From: Desulfovibrio sp. JY
GTDB taxonomy: Bacteria > Desulfobacterota > Desulfovibrionia > Desulfovibrionales > Desulfovibrionaceae
Assembly (NCBI GenBank): GCA_021730285.1
Contig: CP082962.1
Coordinates: 4,535,501 to 4,599,500 of the forward strand
DNA: 64,000 nucleotides
Direction: 5' to 3'
The notes under the pieces are model-generated. The model searched no databases. It was not told the DNA's origin and worked only from the letters and a program-made list of their open reading frames with translations. A program made the translations under genes and the position numbers. Shown piece by piece: positions 43,572-52,052 of this stretch. How positions within the stretch are numbered: the first letter of the stretch is position 1; every line of letters begins with the position of its first letter.

Positions 43572-46500
43572 ACGGACTCCTCGCGCGAGGTTCGGCTTTC
43601 CCGGGGCAGGGTCGCGACAAGGCGTGTCCCATGCCCCGGATGGTTGAGAAGCGCAACCGTCCCGCCCAGGCGCTCGACCTCGGCCCGCACGGCGGCAAGT
43701 CCCACGCCGCGACCGGACAGGTCCCCGGGCACCCGGCGCGAGGTGAACCCGTCCCGAAAAAGCAGGGTCAGGATGGCGTCGTCGTCCATGCCCGCCAGTT
43801 CCTCGGCCCCGACAAGGCCGAGTTCGTAGGCCCTGGCCCGCACGGCCGCGATGTCCACGCCGCAGCCGTCGTCCTCGAAGACAATGCGAATGGCCGCGTC
43901 GTCGGCCGTGACCCGGCAGGCCAGGTGGCCGGCCGGAGCCTTGCCCGTGGCCTCGCGCACGTCCGGGGACTCGATGCCGTGGTCCACGGCATTGCGGATG
44001 ACGTGTATCAGACTTTTGGCCACGGGAGCAAAGCGTTTGGGGTCGACCAGAACAGCGTCCCCCGTGACGGCGAAGGGCTCGATGGCCTTGCCCCGGGCCT
44101 CGGCCAGCCGGGTGGCCGTGCGGGGGTAGGCGGACAAAAGTTGCTTGAGATCGACGTGGCGCAAGGTCCGGGCGGCGCGCAGGACCTCCGCGGCCTCGGA
44201 ATCGAGCCCCAGATCGTCCAGGCGGTCCAGCAGGCGCGCGGCGAGGTCCGCCAGGGCATCGGCCAGCTCGCTGCCGAGGCGAACCTCGCCGCGCCGCTTG
44301 AAAAACTCCGTGCCGAGGGTCTCGCGCACCACGTCCACGTCCCGGGCCAGGGCCGCATCAACGGCATCGTCCGCAAGCAGGGATAGCATGTCGGCGCGGT
44401 CAAAGGACGTGGCGCGGCGCAGATCGGACAGGCGTTCCTCCAGGGCGTCGAGGGCCTTGGCCACATGGGCGCATTCCAGCTGGAGAAACAATCCCTTGAA
44501 GGTGTGGACCTTGCGGTACAGGGCGTCCAGGGCGTCGCGGTCGGACAGGCCCGCGCCCGAAAAGCCGTCGCGGCGGAAGGCGGCGAAATCGTCGAGCACG
44601 GCGAAAAAATCGCGCTGTTCGCGCACGGCGGCCACCACGCAGGCCAGCCTGTTGCGTTCCCTGGCCACGGCGTCCTTGAGCCGCACCTCGCCCGTGACGT
44701 CGGTGATCACGAACATGAGCCGTCCGTCGACCATGGGACGGTAGGCCAGGCGCAGGGTCGCGCCGTGCCGCTCGATACGCCCCGGCATGAGCGAGACATA
44801 GAGGTCGCGCTTGTAGGCGTCGGGCTCGGCCACGATCCGGCGCACGTTGACGGCCATGTCGACGCTCCCGGCCGGATCGTCCGGAAAAAAGAGCTCGCCA
44901 ACCGCCTTTCCCTCGATGTCGCCGCCGAAAATATTGCGGCACTCGGCGCTGTATTGCGGCTCGACCAGCCCGTCCGCCGCCACGGACAAAAAGCCCTGCT
45001 TCGCGTTGTCGAGCAGGGCCGCAACGCGCCGGCCGGCCGCGTCGCGGGCCTCGTTGGCCTGGCGCAGGGCGCGGTTTAAGCGGGAGAGCTTGCGGTTCCA
45101 CCAAACCACCACGACCACGATGAAGGCTGCCCCGGCCGACACCTTCCAGACCAGGGAATAGTCGAAGCCCTGCTCGAAGGTGACGGCCAGCCACTTCTTC
45201 ATGATGGCGTCGGATTCTTCCTTGGTCAGGGTATTGACCGCTTTTTGGAAAAGCGAGGCCAGTTCGGGCTCATCGTCGCGGCTGGCCATGGCCAGATCGA
45301 GGTGGGCGTCGAGGCGTCCGGCGATTTTCAGGTCGGTGAAATGGCCCTTGGCCAGGGCCTGGCTTATGGCCGGCACCGTGTCGATGCAGCCGTAGAGCTT
45401 GCCGGCGGCCACCAGCCGCAGCCCCTCGGTGAGGCTTTGCACCTCCATCAGGCGCATGCCGGGATACTTGGCCCGCAGAATGTCGAGGCTGGCGTAGCCG
45501 TTGACCACGCCGAGGGTCTTGCCGGTCAGGCTCGCCGGGTCCTCGATGAAGGGCGCCTTGGCCTGGGTGACCACCACCATGGGGAAACGCAGGTAGGGCG
45601 AGGTGAAGCGCAAAAAGCGGCGGCGGTCGTTGGTATCCCCGGCGGCGGGCAGAAAGTCGCAACGCCGCTGCTTGACCGCGGCCAGGGACTGGCTCCAGGA
45701 GGCCGTGGGCACGAGCACCATGGGCACGCCCAGGCGCTTTTCCATGAGATGCAGGAAATCGGCCCCGATGCCGACATAGCGGCCGTTCTCGTCGATGCGC
45801 TCGACCGGGGGCCAGTCTGGGTCCACGCAAAAGCTGAGCGCCTTCTTGCCGGCCAGATAGGCGCGCTCCTGGTCGGTCATGGCCACGGTGGCCGTGGCTC
45901 CGGGCCGCGCCTCGGATGCGTCCCCCGCTTCCGAAGCAGCCGCGCCGGATTTGTACACGGGCAGCCATTTGGCAATCAGCGCCGTCTTTTCCTTTTCGGT
46001 AACGAGCCGCTGGGCCTTTTCCAGGATGGAGGCCAGAAGCGGCCAGTCCTTGCGCACCAGGGTGTAGATCTCGAAGTCGTAATCGAGCTTGCCCGATATC
46101 TTGACGTTGGACAGGCCCGAGGCGCGGATGGAGTAGGCGGCCACGGCCAGATTCTCCACGGCCGCGTCGGCCTTGCCGAGGGCGACCATGGTGAGGGCCT
46201 CGGACTGGTCGTGGGCCGGGATGAGCTCGAGGTTCTTGCCGTGGGCCCGCAGGTACTCGTCGGCCGTGCCGCCCCGGCCGACGGCCACTTTCTTGCCGGC
46301 CAGAGTCTCCAGCGAATAGGCGGTGGCGTCGTCGCGCGACAGCACGGCCAGGGGGAAGCGCAAAAAAGGCCCCACGAACAGGGCGTAGGCGGCACGATCC
46401 GGCGTCTTGCCCGTGCCGTCGATCATGTCGATGCGTTTTTCGCGCAACGCATCGAGAACCTGCTGGAAATCACGGCCGTCGCCGATGGTCTCGAACTGAA

Positions 46501-46792
46501 AGGCCAGGCCGGTCTTCTGGGATATCAGGCGGTAATAGTCGTGGAAAAGGCCCTCCTGGCGCCCGTCCTCGAGCACGGAAAGCGGCCGCCAGTCGGTGTC
46601 GCTACAGCGGATGACGGGATGGGCCTCGATAAAGGCCTTTTCCGCGTCGGTCAGTTCCAGGGCGGCGGCGCCGGCCCGGGCGGCGGGCAGTCCCGCAAAA
46701 AGGACAAGCGCCCAGACCATCAGCCATACGCCCGACCACCGGGCCCGGAGCCCTTTTTTTACCACGTCCATGCACATGTCGTCCGCCGTCAT
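43568..46792 (-). CDS. CheA-type receptor kinase with two periplasmic binding domains
   Basis: About 1074 residues. A signal peptide (WALVLFAGLPAARA) is followed by two SBP_bac_3 solute-binding domains (about 45-275 and 300-530), a membrane helix (about 547-565), a PAS domain from about 590, an Hpt-like bundle with KVHTFKG near 760, and a CheA-style ATPase domain (IHVIRNAVDHGIES, EDDGCGVD, SGRGVGLAAVRAEVERLGG). There is no CheW domain and no dimerisation/phosphoacceptor helix of ordinary kinases. The double binding domain recalls BvgS and EvgS, but the catalytic half is CheA-like. Start at 46792 or the ATG at 46771. Coupled to cheX by ATGA. Confidence 0.85.
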   Translation of the reverse strand: MTADDMCMDVVKKGLRARWSGVWLMVWALVLFAGLPAARAGAAALELTDAEKAFIEAHPVIRCSDTDWRPLSVLEDGRQEGLFHDYYRLISQKTGLAFQFETIGDGRDFQQVLDALREKRIDMIDGTGKTPDRAAYALFVGPFLRFPLAVLSRDDATAYSLETLAGKKVAVGRGGTADEYLRAHGKNLELIPAHDQSEALTMVALGKADAAVENLAVAAYSIRASGLSNVKISGKLDYDFEIYTLVRKDWPLLASILEKAQRLVTEKEKTALIAKWLPVYKSGAAASEAGDASEARPGATATVAMTDQERAYLAGKKALSFCVDPDWPPVERIDENGRYVGIGADFLHLMEKRLGVPMVLVPTASWSQSLAAVKQRRCDFLPAAGDTNDRRRFLRFTSPYLRFPMVVVTQAKAPFIEDPASLTGKTLGVVNGYASLDILRAKYPGMRLMEVQSLTEGLRLVAAGKLYGCIDTVPAISQALAKGHFTDLKIAGRLDAHLDLAMASRDDEPELASLFQKAVNTLTKEESDAIMKKWLAVTFEQGFDYSLVWKVSAGAAFIVVVVVWWNRKLSRLNRALRQANEARDAAGRRVAALLDNAKQGFLSVAADGLVEPQYSAECRNIFGGDIEGKAVGELFFPDDPAGSVDMAVNVRRIVAEPDAYKRDLYVSLMPGRIERHGATLRLAYRPMVDGRLMFVITDVTGEVRLKDAVARERNRLACVVAAVREQRDFFAVLDDFAAFRRDGFSGAGLSDRDALDALYRKVHTFKGLFLQLECAHVAKALDALEERLSDLRRATSFDRADMLSLLADDAVDAALARDVDVVRETLGTEFFKRRGEVRLGSELADALADLAARLLDRLDDLGLDSEAAEVLRAARTLRHVDLKQLLSAYPRTATRLAEARGKAIEPFAVTGDAVLVDPKRFAPVAKSLIHVIRNAVDHGIESPDVREATGKAPAGHLACRVTADDAAIRIVFEDDGCGVDIAAVRARAYELGLVGAEELAGMDDDAILTLLFRDGFTSRRVPGDLSGRGVGLAAVRAEVERLGGTVALLNHPGHGTRLVATLPRESRTSREESV

Positions 46793-46850
46793 GGGGCACA
46801 ATAGCCCAACCGGTTCCGATTCCCAACAAAAAACACGCATCCGGAGCTGC

Positions 46851-47696
46851 TCAGAACATTTCCAAACGGATGGCATGGCGCAGCCGGGACAGGCCGGGGT
46901 CCCCGCGATATGTCCCGAAAACCGGAGCCGTCTCTTCGGGATCCGGCGCGGCGGCCACGACCACGTGCCGGTCGGCCACGGCCAGGCCGAGGGAGGGATC
47001 GAAGCCGCGCCAGCCGCCGCCCGGCATCCACAGCTCGGCCCAGGCGTGCAGCTCGCAGTCCTCCCGCTCGGGATCGCCCTCGTGGTAGCCGCTGACGAAC
47101 CGGGCCGGGATGCCGACATGGCGGCAGGCGGCCATGAAACACACCGTCAGATCGCGACAGGCCCCCTCCCCGCGCGCCAAAAGCGCGTCCGGGGACAGGA
47201 TGCCCGGCTCTTCCCGGGTGACGACGGCAAGCCGCTCGGTCATCTCCCCAAGCAGCGCCAGGGCGAAGGCCTGGGGGGTGTCGGCGCCGTCCCGGCGCAA
47301 CCGCTCGGCCAGCCCCTCCGCCGTCGCCCGGGGCATGGGCACGGGAACCAGGGAGGACGCCGCCTCCCGGGCCTCGGCCGGGGCCAGCGGCACGGGCAGG
47401 ACGCCGCTTCGGGCGTCGATGAGGTAATCGAAGGGGTTTTCCCGGAAAAGCTCCACGCCGGCCGCGACCGTCACGTCCAGGTGGCGCGTCTGGCCGGAAA
47501 ACCAGGTCGAAAGCACGGTGTTGCCGGAAAGATCGGTCAGCAGGGTCTTTCCGTCCGGAACGGGGTCGACGTCGATGCGCAGGGCTCCCAGCCGCTGACC
47601 GGCGTCGCCGCGCGGCACGAGCCGTATCAAATGGGGCTCAAGGAAGACGGGACGGTCGAAGTCGTATCGGGTATGGTGTGTATAGCGGCAATGCAC
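46851..47696 (-). CDS. Transglutaminase-like cysteine protease family protein
   Basis: 281 residues. It has an N-terminal strand-rich domain (MHCRYTHHTRYDFDRPVFLEPH), then the transglutaminase core with the catalytic triad in GEGACRDLTVCF, CELHAWAELW and GFDPSLG. This protein type regularly accompanies Anbu, alpha-E and circularly permuted ATP-grasp proteins, all three of which are encoded directly upstream. The cluster is thought to make and cleave a peptide-like bond; no product is known. Confidence 0.88.
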   Translation of the reverse strand: MHCRYTHHTRYDFDRPVFLEPHLIRLVPRGDAGQRLGALRIDVDPVPDGKTLLTDLSGNTVLSTWFSGQTRHLDVTVAAGVELFRENPFDYLIDARSGVLPVPLAPAEAREAASSLVPVPMPRATAEGLAERLRRDGADTPQAFALALLGEMTERLAVVTREEPGILSPDALLARGEGACRDLTVCFMAACRHVGIPARFVSGYHEGDPEREDCELHAWAELWMPGGGWRGFDPSLGLAVADRHVVVAAAPDPEETAPVFGTYRGDPGLSRLRHAIRLEMF

Positions 47697-47699
47697 GGG

Positions 47700-48467
47700 C
47701 TATTTCGCGTCGGGGGGACGGCACTGGGGATTGTGGCCGACCTTGGTCAGCTTGGAGGCCACGTTGTCTATCCATTCCGAGGGCAGTTCGTAGACCAGGC
47801 CACGCAGATGCTCCTGCCACCAGGCCGATATCTCGGCCAGATCGTCCTTCTCGTAACGGTGCTGGGCCATTTCCAGCCCATCCTTGCGGTAGAGGACCAC
47901 GTCGATGGGAAAATCCACGTCCGAGGCGCTGATGCGGGTGGAATCAAAGGCCAGGCAGCCGACCTTGAGGGCCATGCGCAAGGAATCGGAATACTTGAGC
48001 GTGCGGTCGAGCACGGGCTTGCCGTAGCCGCCCTCGCCGATGATGTGATACGGCGTGCCGTGGCTGATCTCCACCCAGTTGCCTTCGGGATAGATCAGGT
48101 AGAGCTTGTGCACGCTGTCGGCCGTCAACTGGCCGCCGATGAGCGCATGCAGGTTGAAGTGCAGCCCGGAGGCGGTCAGGTAGGACTTGTCCTCCTCGGC
48201 CACCCGGCGCAGGGCCGCGGCAAAGGCGTTGACGGATTTGTACAGCTTGTCGAAAGGATTGGGGCAGGCTTCGAGGGCCTCTTCGAAATAGGTCAGGGCC
48301 TTGTCGCGCACCGAGCGCAGGCCCGAGGTCATGAGAAAGAAGGCCCCGTTGCCGTTTTGGTAGGTGGTGACCTTCTGGGCGCTCGTCAGCTCGTTGCCCG
48401 AGGTGATGCGCGTGTCGGCAATGCCGACCAGGCCCTCCTCGACGGCTATCCCCAGGCAAAACGTCAT
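47700..48467 (-). CDS. Anbu-type proteasome-like peptidase
   Basis: 255 residues. The N-terminus MTFCLGIAVEEGLVGIADTR fits the Anbu (ancestral beta subunit) fold. Removal of Met would expose Thr1, with Asp17 and Lys31 at the positions of the proteasome triad. Anbu forms helical or open-ring assemblies in the species studied, and its substrates are unknown. It lies between the alpha-E and transglutaminase genes with gaps of 12 and 3 bases. Confidence 0.8.
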   Translation of the reverse strand: MTFCLGIAVEEGLVGIADTRITSGNELTSAQKVTTYQNGNGAFFLMTSGLRSVRDKALTYFEEALEACPNPFDKLYKSVNAFAAALRRVAEEDKSYLTASGLHFNLHALIGGQLTADSVHKLYLIYPEGNWVEISHGTPYHIIGEGGYGKPVLDRTLKYSDSLRMALKVGCLAFDSTRISASDVDFPIDVVLYRKDGLEMAQHRYEKDDLAEISAWWQEHLRGLVYELPSEWIDNVASKLTKVGHNPQCRPPDAK

Positions 48468-48479
48468 GGGGTTCCCTAC

Positions 48480-49454
48480 TCACTGTTGGCAAGGCACGTC
48501 AATAGCCGGAAATGCGGAGAAAAAGGTGGCGAACACGGCCTCGTCCACGCGGTTCATCTCGCTTTGCAGGCTGTCCGTGAATTCGTGCAACCCCTTGGCG
48601 AAGATTTCATCCACGCCGCTGTAGGCCAGATCACCGCACAGATGGCCCAGGCGCTTCTCCGCCGGGTTGCAGAAATAGCCCATGGGCGTGCCGGTGATGG
48701 CGTGCAGGCATTCCTGGGCCGCGACCAGACAGCACAGCACCGAGCGGGGGAAATGGTGGTCGAGGAGCAGGAACTCCACGATGCGGTCGGGCTGGATGCG
48801 GCCGTGGCGGCGGCGATAGGCCTCCAGGGCGCTTATGGCCTTTAAAAGCGCCGCCCACTGGACGTAGTCGAGGTTGCTGCCGATATCGGCCAGTTCCGGC
48901 AGCAGGATGAAGTACTTGACGTCGAGCATGCGCGAGGTCTTGTCGGCCCGCTCCAGAAGCCGCCCCAGCCGGTAGAAGTCCCAGGCGTCGTCGTGGGACA
49001 TGGCGTCGCCGGCGATGCCGCTTATGGTCAGCTCGCGCAGCTTGACCGCGTCGCAGAAACGGTAGGGGTTGTGCAGGATGGTCTCGCCGTTTTTCGCCGC
49101 CTCGCGCACCATGTGGTAGAAGGTGTTGGTCTGCTCCCACATTTCGGTGGGAATGATCTCGCGGATGGTGCGGGCATTGTCCCGGGCCCGGGACAGGCAG
49201 GCCACGATGGAATTGGGATAGTCCGCGTCAAAGGCCAGGAAGCGGATGACGTCGCTGCGGCGCGGCGAAAACCCCCGCGCCGAAAACAGGTCCCAGTCGC
49301 CCATGGCCCGCACCAGCGGCGTCCACTGTTCGGCCCGCACCCCCGGGGTGTCCAGGGTGAGGTGCCAGTTGACGTCCAGGAAGCGGGCGGTGTTGGCGGC
49401 CCGCTCCAGATAGCGGCTCATCCAGTAGATGGCTTCGGCCACGCGGCTGAGCAT
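48480..49454 (-). CDS. Alpha-E domain protein (DUF403)
   Basis: 324 residues, almost all helical. MLSRVAEAIYWMSRYLERAANTAR is the standard DUF403 start, and LGRLLERADKTSRMLDVKYF is conserved within it. Start at the ATG 49452-49454 with AAGGGAGAA upstream. It is the usual partner of the circularly permuted ATP-grasp protein encoded 49 bases upstream; its biochemical role is unknown. Confidence 0.9.
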   Translation of the reverse strand: MLSRVAEAIYWMSRYLERAANTARFLDVNWHLTLDTPGVRAEQWTPLVRAMGDWDLFSARGFSPRRSDVIRFLAFDADYPNSIVACLSRARDNARTIREIIPTEMWEQTNTFYHMVREAAKNGETILHNPYRFCDAVKLRELTISGIAGDAMSHDDAWDFYRLGRLLERADKTSRMLDVKYFILLPELADIGSNLDYVQWAALLKAISALEAYRRRHGRIQPDRIVEFLLLDHHFPRSVLCCLVAAQECLHAITGTPMGYFCNPAEKRLGHLCGDLAYSGVDEIFAKGLHEFTDSLQSEMNRVDEAVFATFFSAFPAIDVPCQQ

Positions 49455-49503
49455 GGGGCTTCTCCCTTGTATCGCGTCCTCGAAAAACGGTCCGGTCGCG
49501 GCG

Positions 49504-50952
49504 TTAGGCCCGACCGAGAACCCAGGTGTCCTTGCTGCCGCCGCCCTGGGAGGAATTGACCACGAGGGAGCCTTTTTTGAGCGCCACCCGGGTAAGCCCT
49601 CCGGGAATGACCCGGATATCCTCGCCGTAAAGGACGTAGGGGCGCAGGTCCACGTGGCGGCCCTCGAAATGGTCGCCCACGATGACCGGCGTGCGGGAGA
49701 GCCCCACCGTCGGCTGGGCGATGTAGTTGCGGGGATTGGCTTCGATCTTGGCGGCGAAGGCCTCCCGCTCCCCGGGCGTTGCCGCCGGGCCGACCAGCAT
49801 GCCGTAGCCGCCGGATTCGGCCGCCGCCTTGACCACCATGGTGTCGAGGTTGGCGAGCACGTGGCGGCGCTGCTTCTCCTCCCAGCACAGAAACGTCTCC
49901 ACATTGGGGAGGATCGGCTCCTCGCCGAGATAGTAGCGGATCATCTCCGGCACGCAGGCGTAGACGACCTTGTCGTCGGCCACGCCCGTGCCCGGGGCGT
50001 TGGCCATGGCCACGCGCCCGGCCTTGTAGACCTCCATGATGCCCGGCACGCCCAAAAGCGAATCCGGCCGGAAGACCGTGGGGTCGAGGAAGTCCTCCCC
50101 CACCCGCCGGTACAGCACGTCCACGCGCTTTAAGCCCTTGGTGGTGCGCATGTGCACGTAGCCGTCGGCCACGACCAGATCGCGCCCCTCCACCAGTTCG
50201 ATGCCGGCCTGCTGGGCCAGGAAGGTGTGTTCGAAGTAGGCGGAATTAAACACCCCGGGGGTCAAAAGCGCGGCCGTCGGGCGCGCGGCGCCAGGCGGGG
50301 CGATGGAATGGAGCATATCGAGCAAAAGCGGCGGGTAATCGTCCACGGAGCGGATGTCGATGGTCTCGAAGAGTTGGGGAAAGGCGCGTTTGAGAATGCG
50401 CCGATTGGCCAGGACGTAAGAGACGCCCGAGGGGCAGCGCAGGTTGTCCTCGAGGACCAGAAACTGGCCCGAGGTGTCGCGCACGAGGTCGGTGCCGGTG
50501 ACGTGGCACCACACGCCGCGCGGCGGGGCGAGCCCCTGGCATTCCTTGAAATATCCGGACGAGGATTCGACCACGGACCGGGGCACGACGCCGTCGGCCA
50601 TGATCCGGCCCTTGCCGTAGACGTCGCCGATAAAGAGGTTGAGCGCCCGGATGCGCTGGGCCAGCCCGCGTTCCAGGGACTCCCATTCCCCGGCCTCGAT
50701 GATGCGCGGCACGATGTCGAAGGGAAAGATCTTCTCCGTGCCGTCCTCATGGCCGTAGACGGTGAAGGTGATGCCCATGTCGTAAAGGGCTTGCTCGGCC
50801 GCCGCCTGCCGGGCCAGTATCTCCTGGGGCGGCAAGGAGATGATTTTTTCGTACAGCATGCGGCAACCGGGCCTCGGCGCGCCCGAGGCCTCGAACATCT
50901 CGTCGTAAAACGGCCCGGGATCGTAGTCGGAAAAGTCCATGGTATGCGGCAT
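49504..50952 (-). CDS. Circularly permuted ATP-grasp protein (DUF404/DUF407)
   Basis: 482 residues from the ATG at 50950-50952. The permuted ATP-grasp fold shows IFPFDIVPRIIEAGEW, FLVLEDNLRCPSGVSYVLANR, VVKAAAESGGYGMLVGP (ATP loop) and the C-terminal VNSSQGGGSKDTWV. Related proteins may ligate amino acids or peptides. It is the first gene of the four-gene Anbu cluster; the promoter must lie in 50953-51110, shared with the divergent gene at 51111. Confidence 0.9.
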   Translation of the reverse strand: MPHTMDFSDYDPGPFYDEMFEASGAPRPGCRMLYEKIISLPPQEILARQAAAEQALYDMGITFTVYGHEDGTEKIFPFDIVPRIIEAGEWESLERGLAQRIRALNLFIGDVYGKGRIMADGVVPRSVVESSSGYFKECQGLAPPRGVWCHVTGTDLVRDTSGQFLVLEDNLRCPSGVSYVLANRRILKRAFPQLFETIDIRSVDDYPPLLLDMLHSIAPPGAARPTAALLTPGVFNSAYFEHTFLAQQAGIELVEGRDLVVADGYVHMRTTKGLKRVDVLYRRVGEDFLDPTVFRPDSLLGVPGIMEVYKAGRVAMANAPGTGVADDKVVYACVPEMIRYYLGEEPILPNVETFLCWEEKQRRHVLANLDTMVVKAAAESGGYGMLVGPAATPGEREAFAAKIEANPRNYIAQPTVGLSRTPVIVGDHFEGRHVDLRPYVLYGEDIRVIPGGLTRVALKKGSLVVNSSQGGGSKDTWVLGRA

Positions 50953-51110
50953 GACGCCCCCCAAGCTACCCGCCCGGAAACGGCTTCCGGGTGGTTGTCT
51001 CACGCGCCGGAAAGGTTTTCGCGAACCGAAGCCTCCCGACCTGATTGACTTTTTTGTTAATCCAGGCCGCCGAAAACTGTCAATCGGAATAAGCCGCGGC
51101 AGGGGGATCG

Positions 51111-52052
51111 GTGGACACGCGGACGGCCCCGGCATACCAGGGAGGCATGGACGCCTCCCCCGAAAAGGCCCTGGCCGGGGCCATAGCCGGCCAGCTCGCC
51201 GCCGGCCTGCCCCAGGACGAGGCCGTGGCGCATTTCATCCGCTCCACCTACGGCGCGCTGGACGCGGACGAACTGTCCGCCCTGGTCGCCGACCGGGACG
51301 ATCCGCAAGCCGCAAGCCTTGTGGAGCTGCTGCTTTTTCCGGGCGAAACCGTGGCCCGGGCCCTGGAACCGGCCCTCGCCGCCGCCGGACTCGACGCGGC
51401 CGGACAGGAGCGCCTGATCGCGGCGCTTGGCGCGTCCGTCGACCGGGCCGTGGCCGTGCTGCCGGACGGAACGCGGCTGGCCCTGCCGCTCGAGGCCGAC
51501 GACGTGTCCCGCTTCGTGGCCCGGCTGGGCCCGACCCGCAGCCTGCCCCGCGAGGCGGCGGCCATCATCGACGAACGTTTCGGCGCGGCGGCGGCCCTCG
51601 ACCTGGCCGTGGCCGCCCGCCAGACCGGCCCGGACTGGACGCCCGGGAAAACCTCCTTTCTGACGACCCTGGCCAACCGGCTGCCGGCGGAGACGCCGCA
51701 AAGCGTCTCGGCCCTGGCCTATGCCCTGCGCTTTCTGGCCGGGCTCGCCCCGCGCGCCCTGCCCGTGCCGGCGCTGATCGCCCGCCACGGCCGGCTCGTC
51801 GCCCAGCTGCGCCGGGCCCGCCAGCAGGAGCAGGCGCTTGCCGAGAGCAACTTCGAGACCCTGGTCATGACCGGTAACCGCCTGCCCTATCTGCACGCCC
51901 CGGACATCGCTCGGGAAATGGCCCTGGCCGAGGCCGCTATCGTGGCCGCCACGGGCCGGCCGGCCCCGGATACGACCGCCAGTTGCCTGGACATGGGTTC
52001 GGTGGAGGATGCGGACGGACTCTTCGCCGCCCTGGACGATCAGCCGGGCTGA
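51111..52052 (+). CDS. Unknown protein divergent from the Anbu cluster
   Basis: 313 residues from a GTG with AGGGGG upstream; an ATG at 51147 is the alternative. It is an Ala/Leu-rich, mostly helical, soluble protein without cysteine clusters, signal peptide or any family I recognise. It faces the ATP-grasp gene across a 158-base gap and overlaps the end of the convergent GAF-PAS kinase by 13 bases. The divergent position hints at shared regulation with the Anbu genes, nothing more. Confidence 0.65.
   Translation: MDTRTAPAYQGGMDASPEKALAGAIAGQLAAGLPQDEAVAHFIRSTYGALDADELSALVADRDDPQAASLVELLLFPGETVARALEPALAAAGLDAAGQERLIAALGASVDRAVAVLPDGTRLALPLEADDVSRFVARLGPTRSLPREAAAIIDERFGAAAALDLAVAARQTGPDWTPGKTSFLTTLANRLPAETPQSVSALAYALRFLAGLAPRALPVPALIARHGRLVAQLRRARQQEQALAESNFETLVMTGNRLPYLHAPDIAREMALAEAAIVAATGRPAPDTTASCLDMGSVEDADGLFAALDDQPG

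Noticed and set aside
43568-47119. Longer start for the CheA-like receptor kinase at 47119
   Set aside because: The extra 109 codons are antisense-like, run through the upstream transglutaminase gene and precede the signal peptide.
51111-52052. Idea that the 313-residue protein is a known chemotaxis or ribosomal-type protein
   Set aside because: No motif supports any family, so it is left as unknown.
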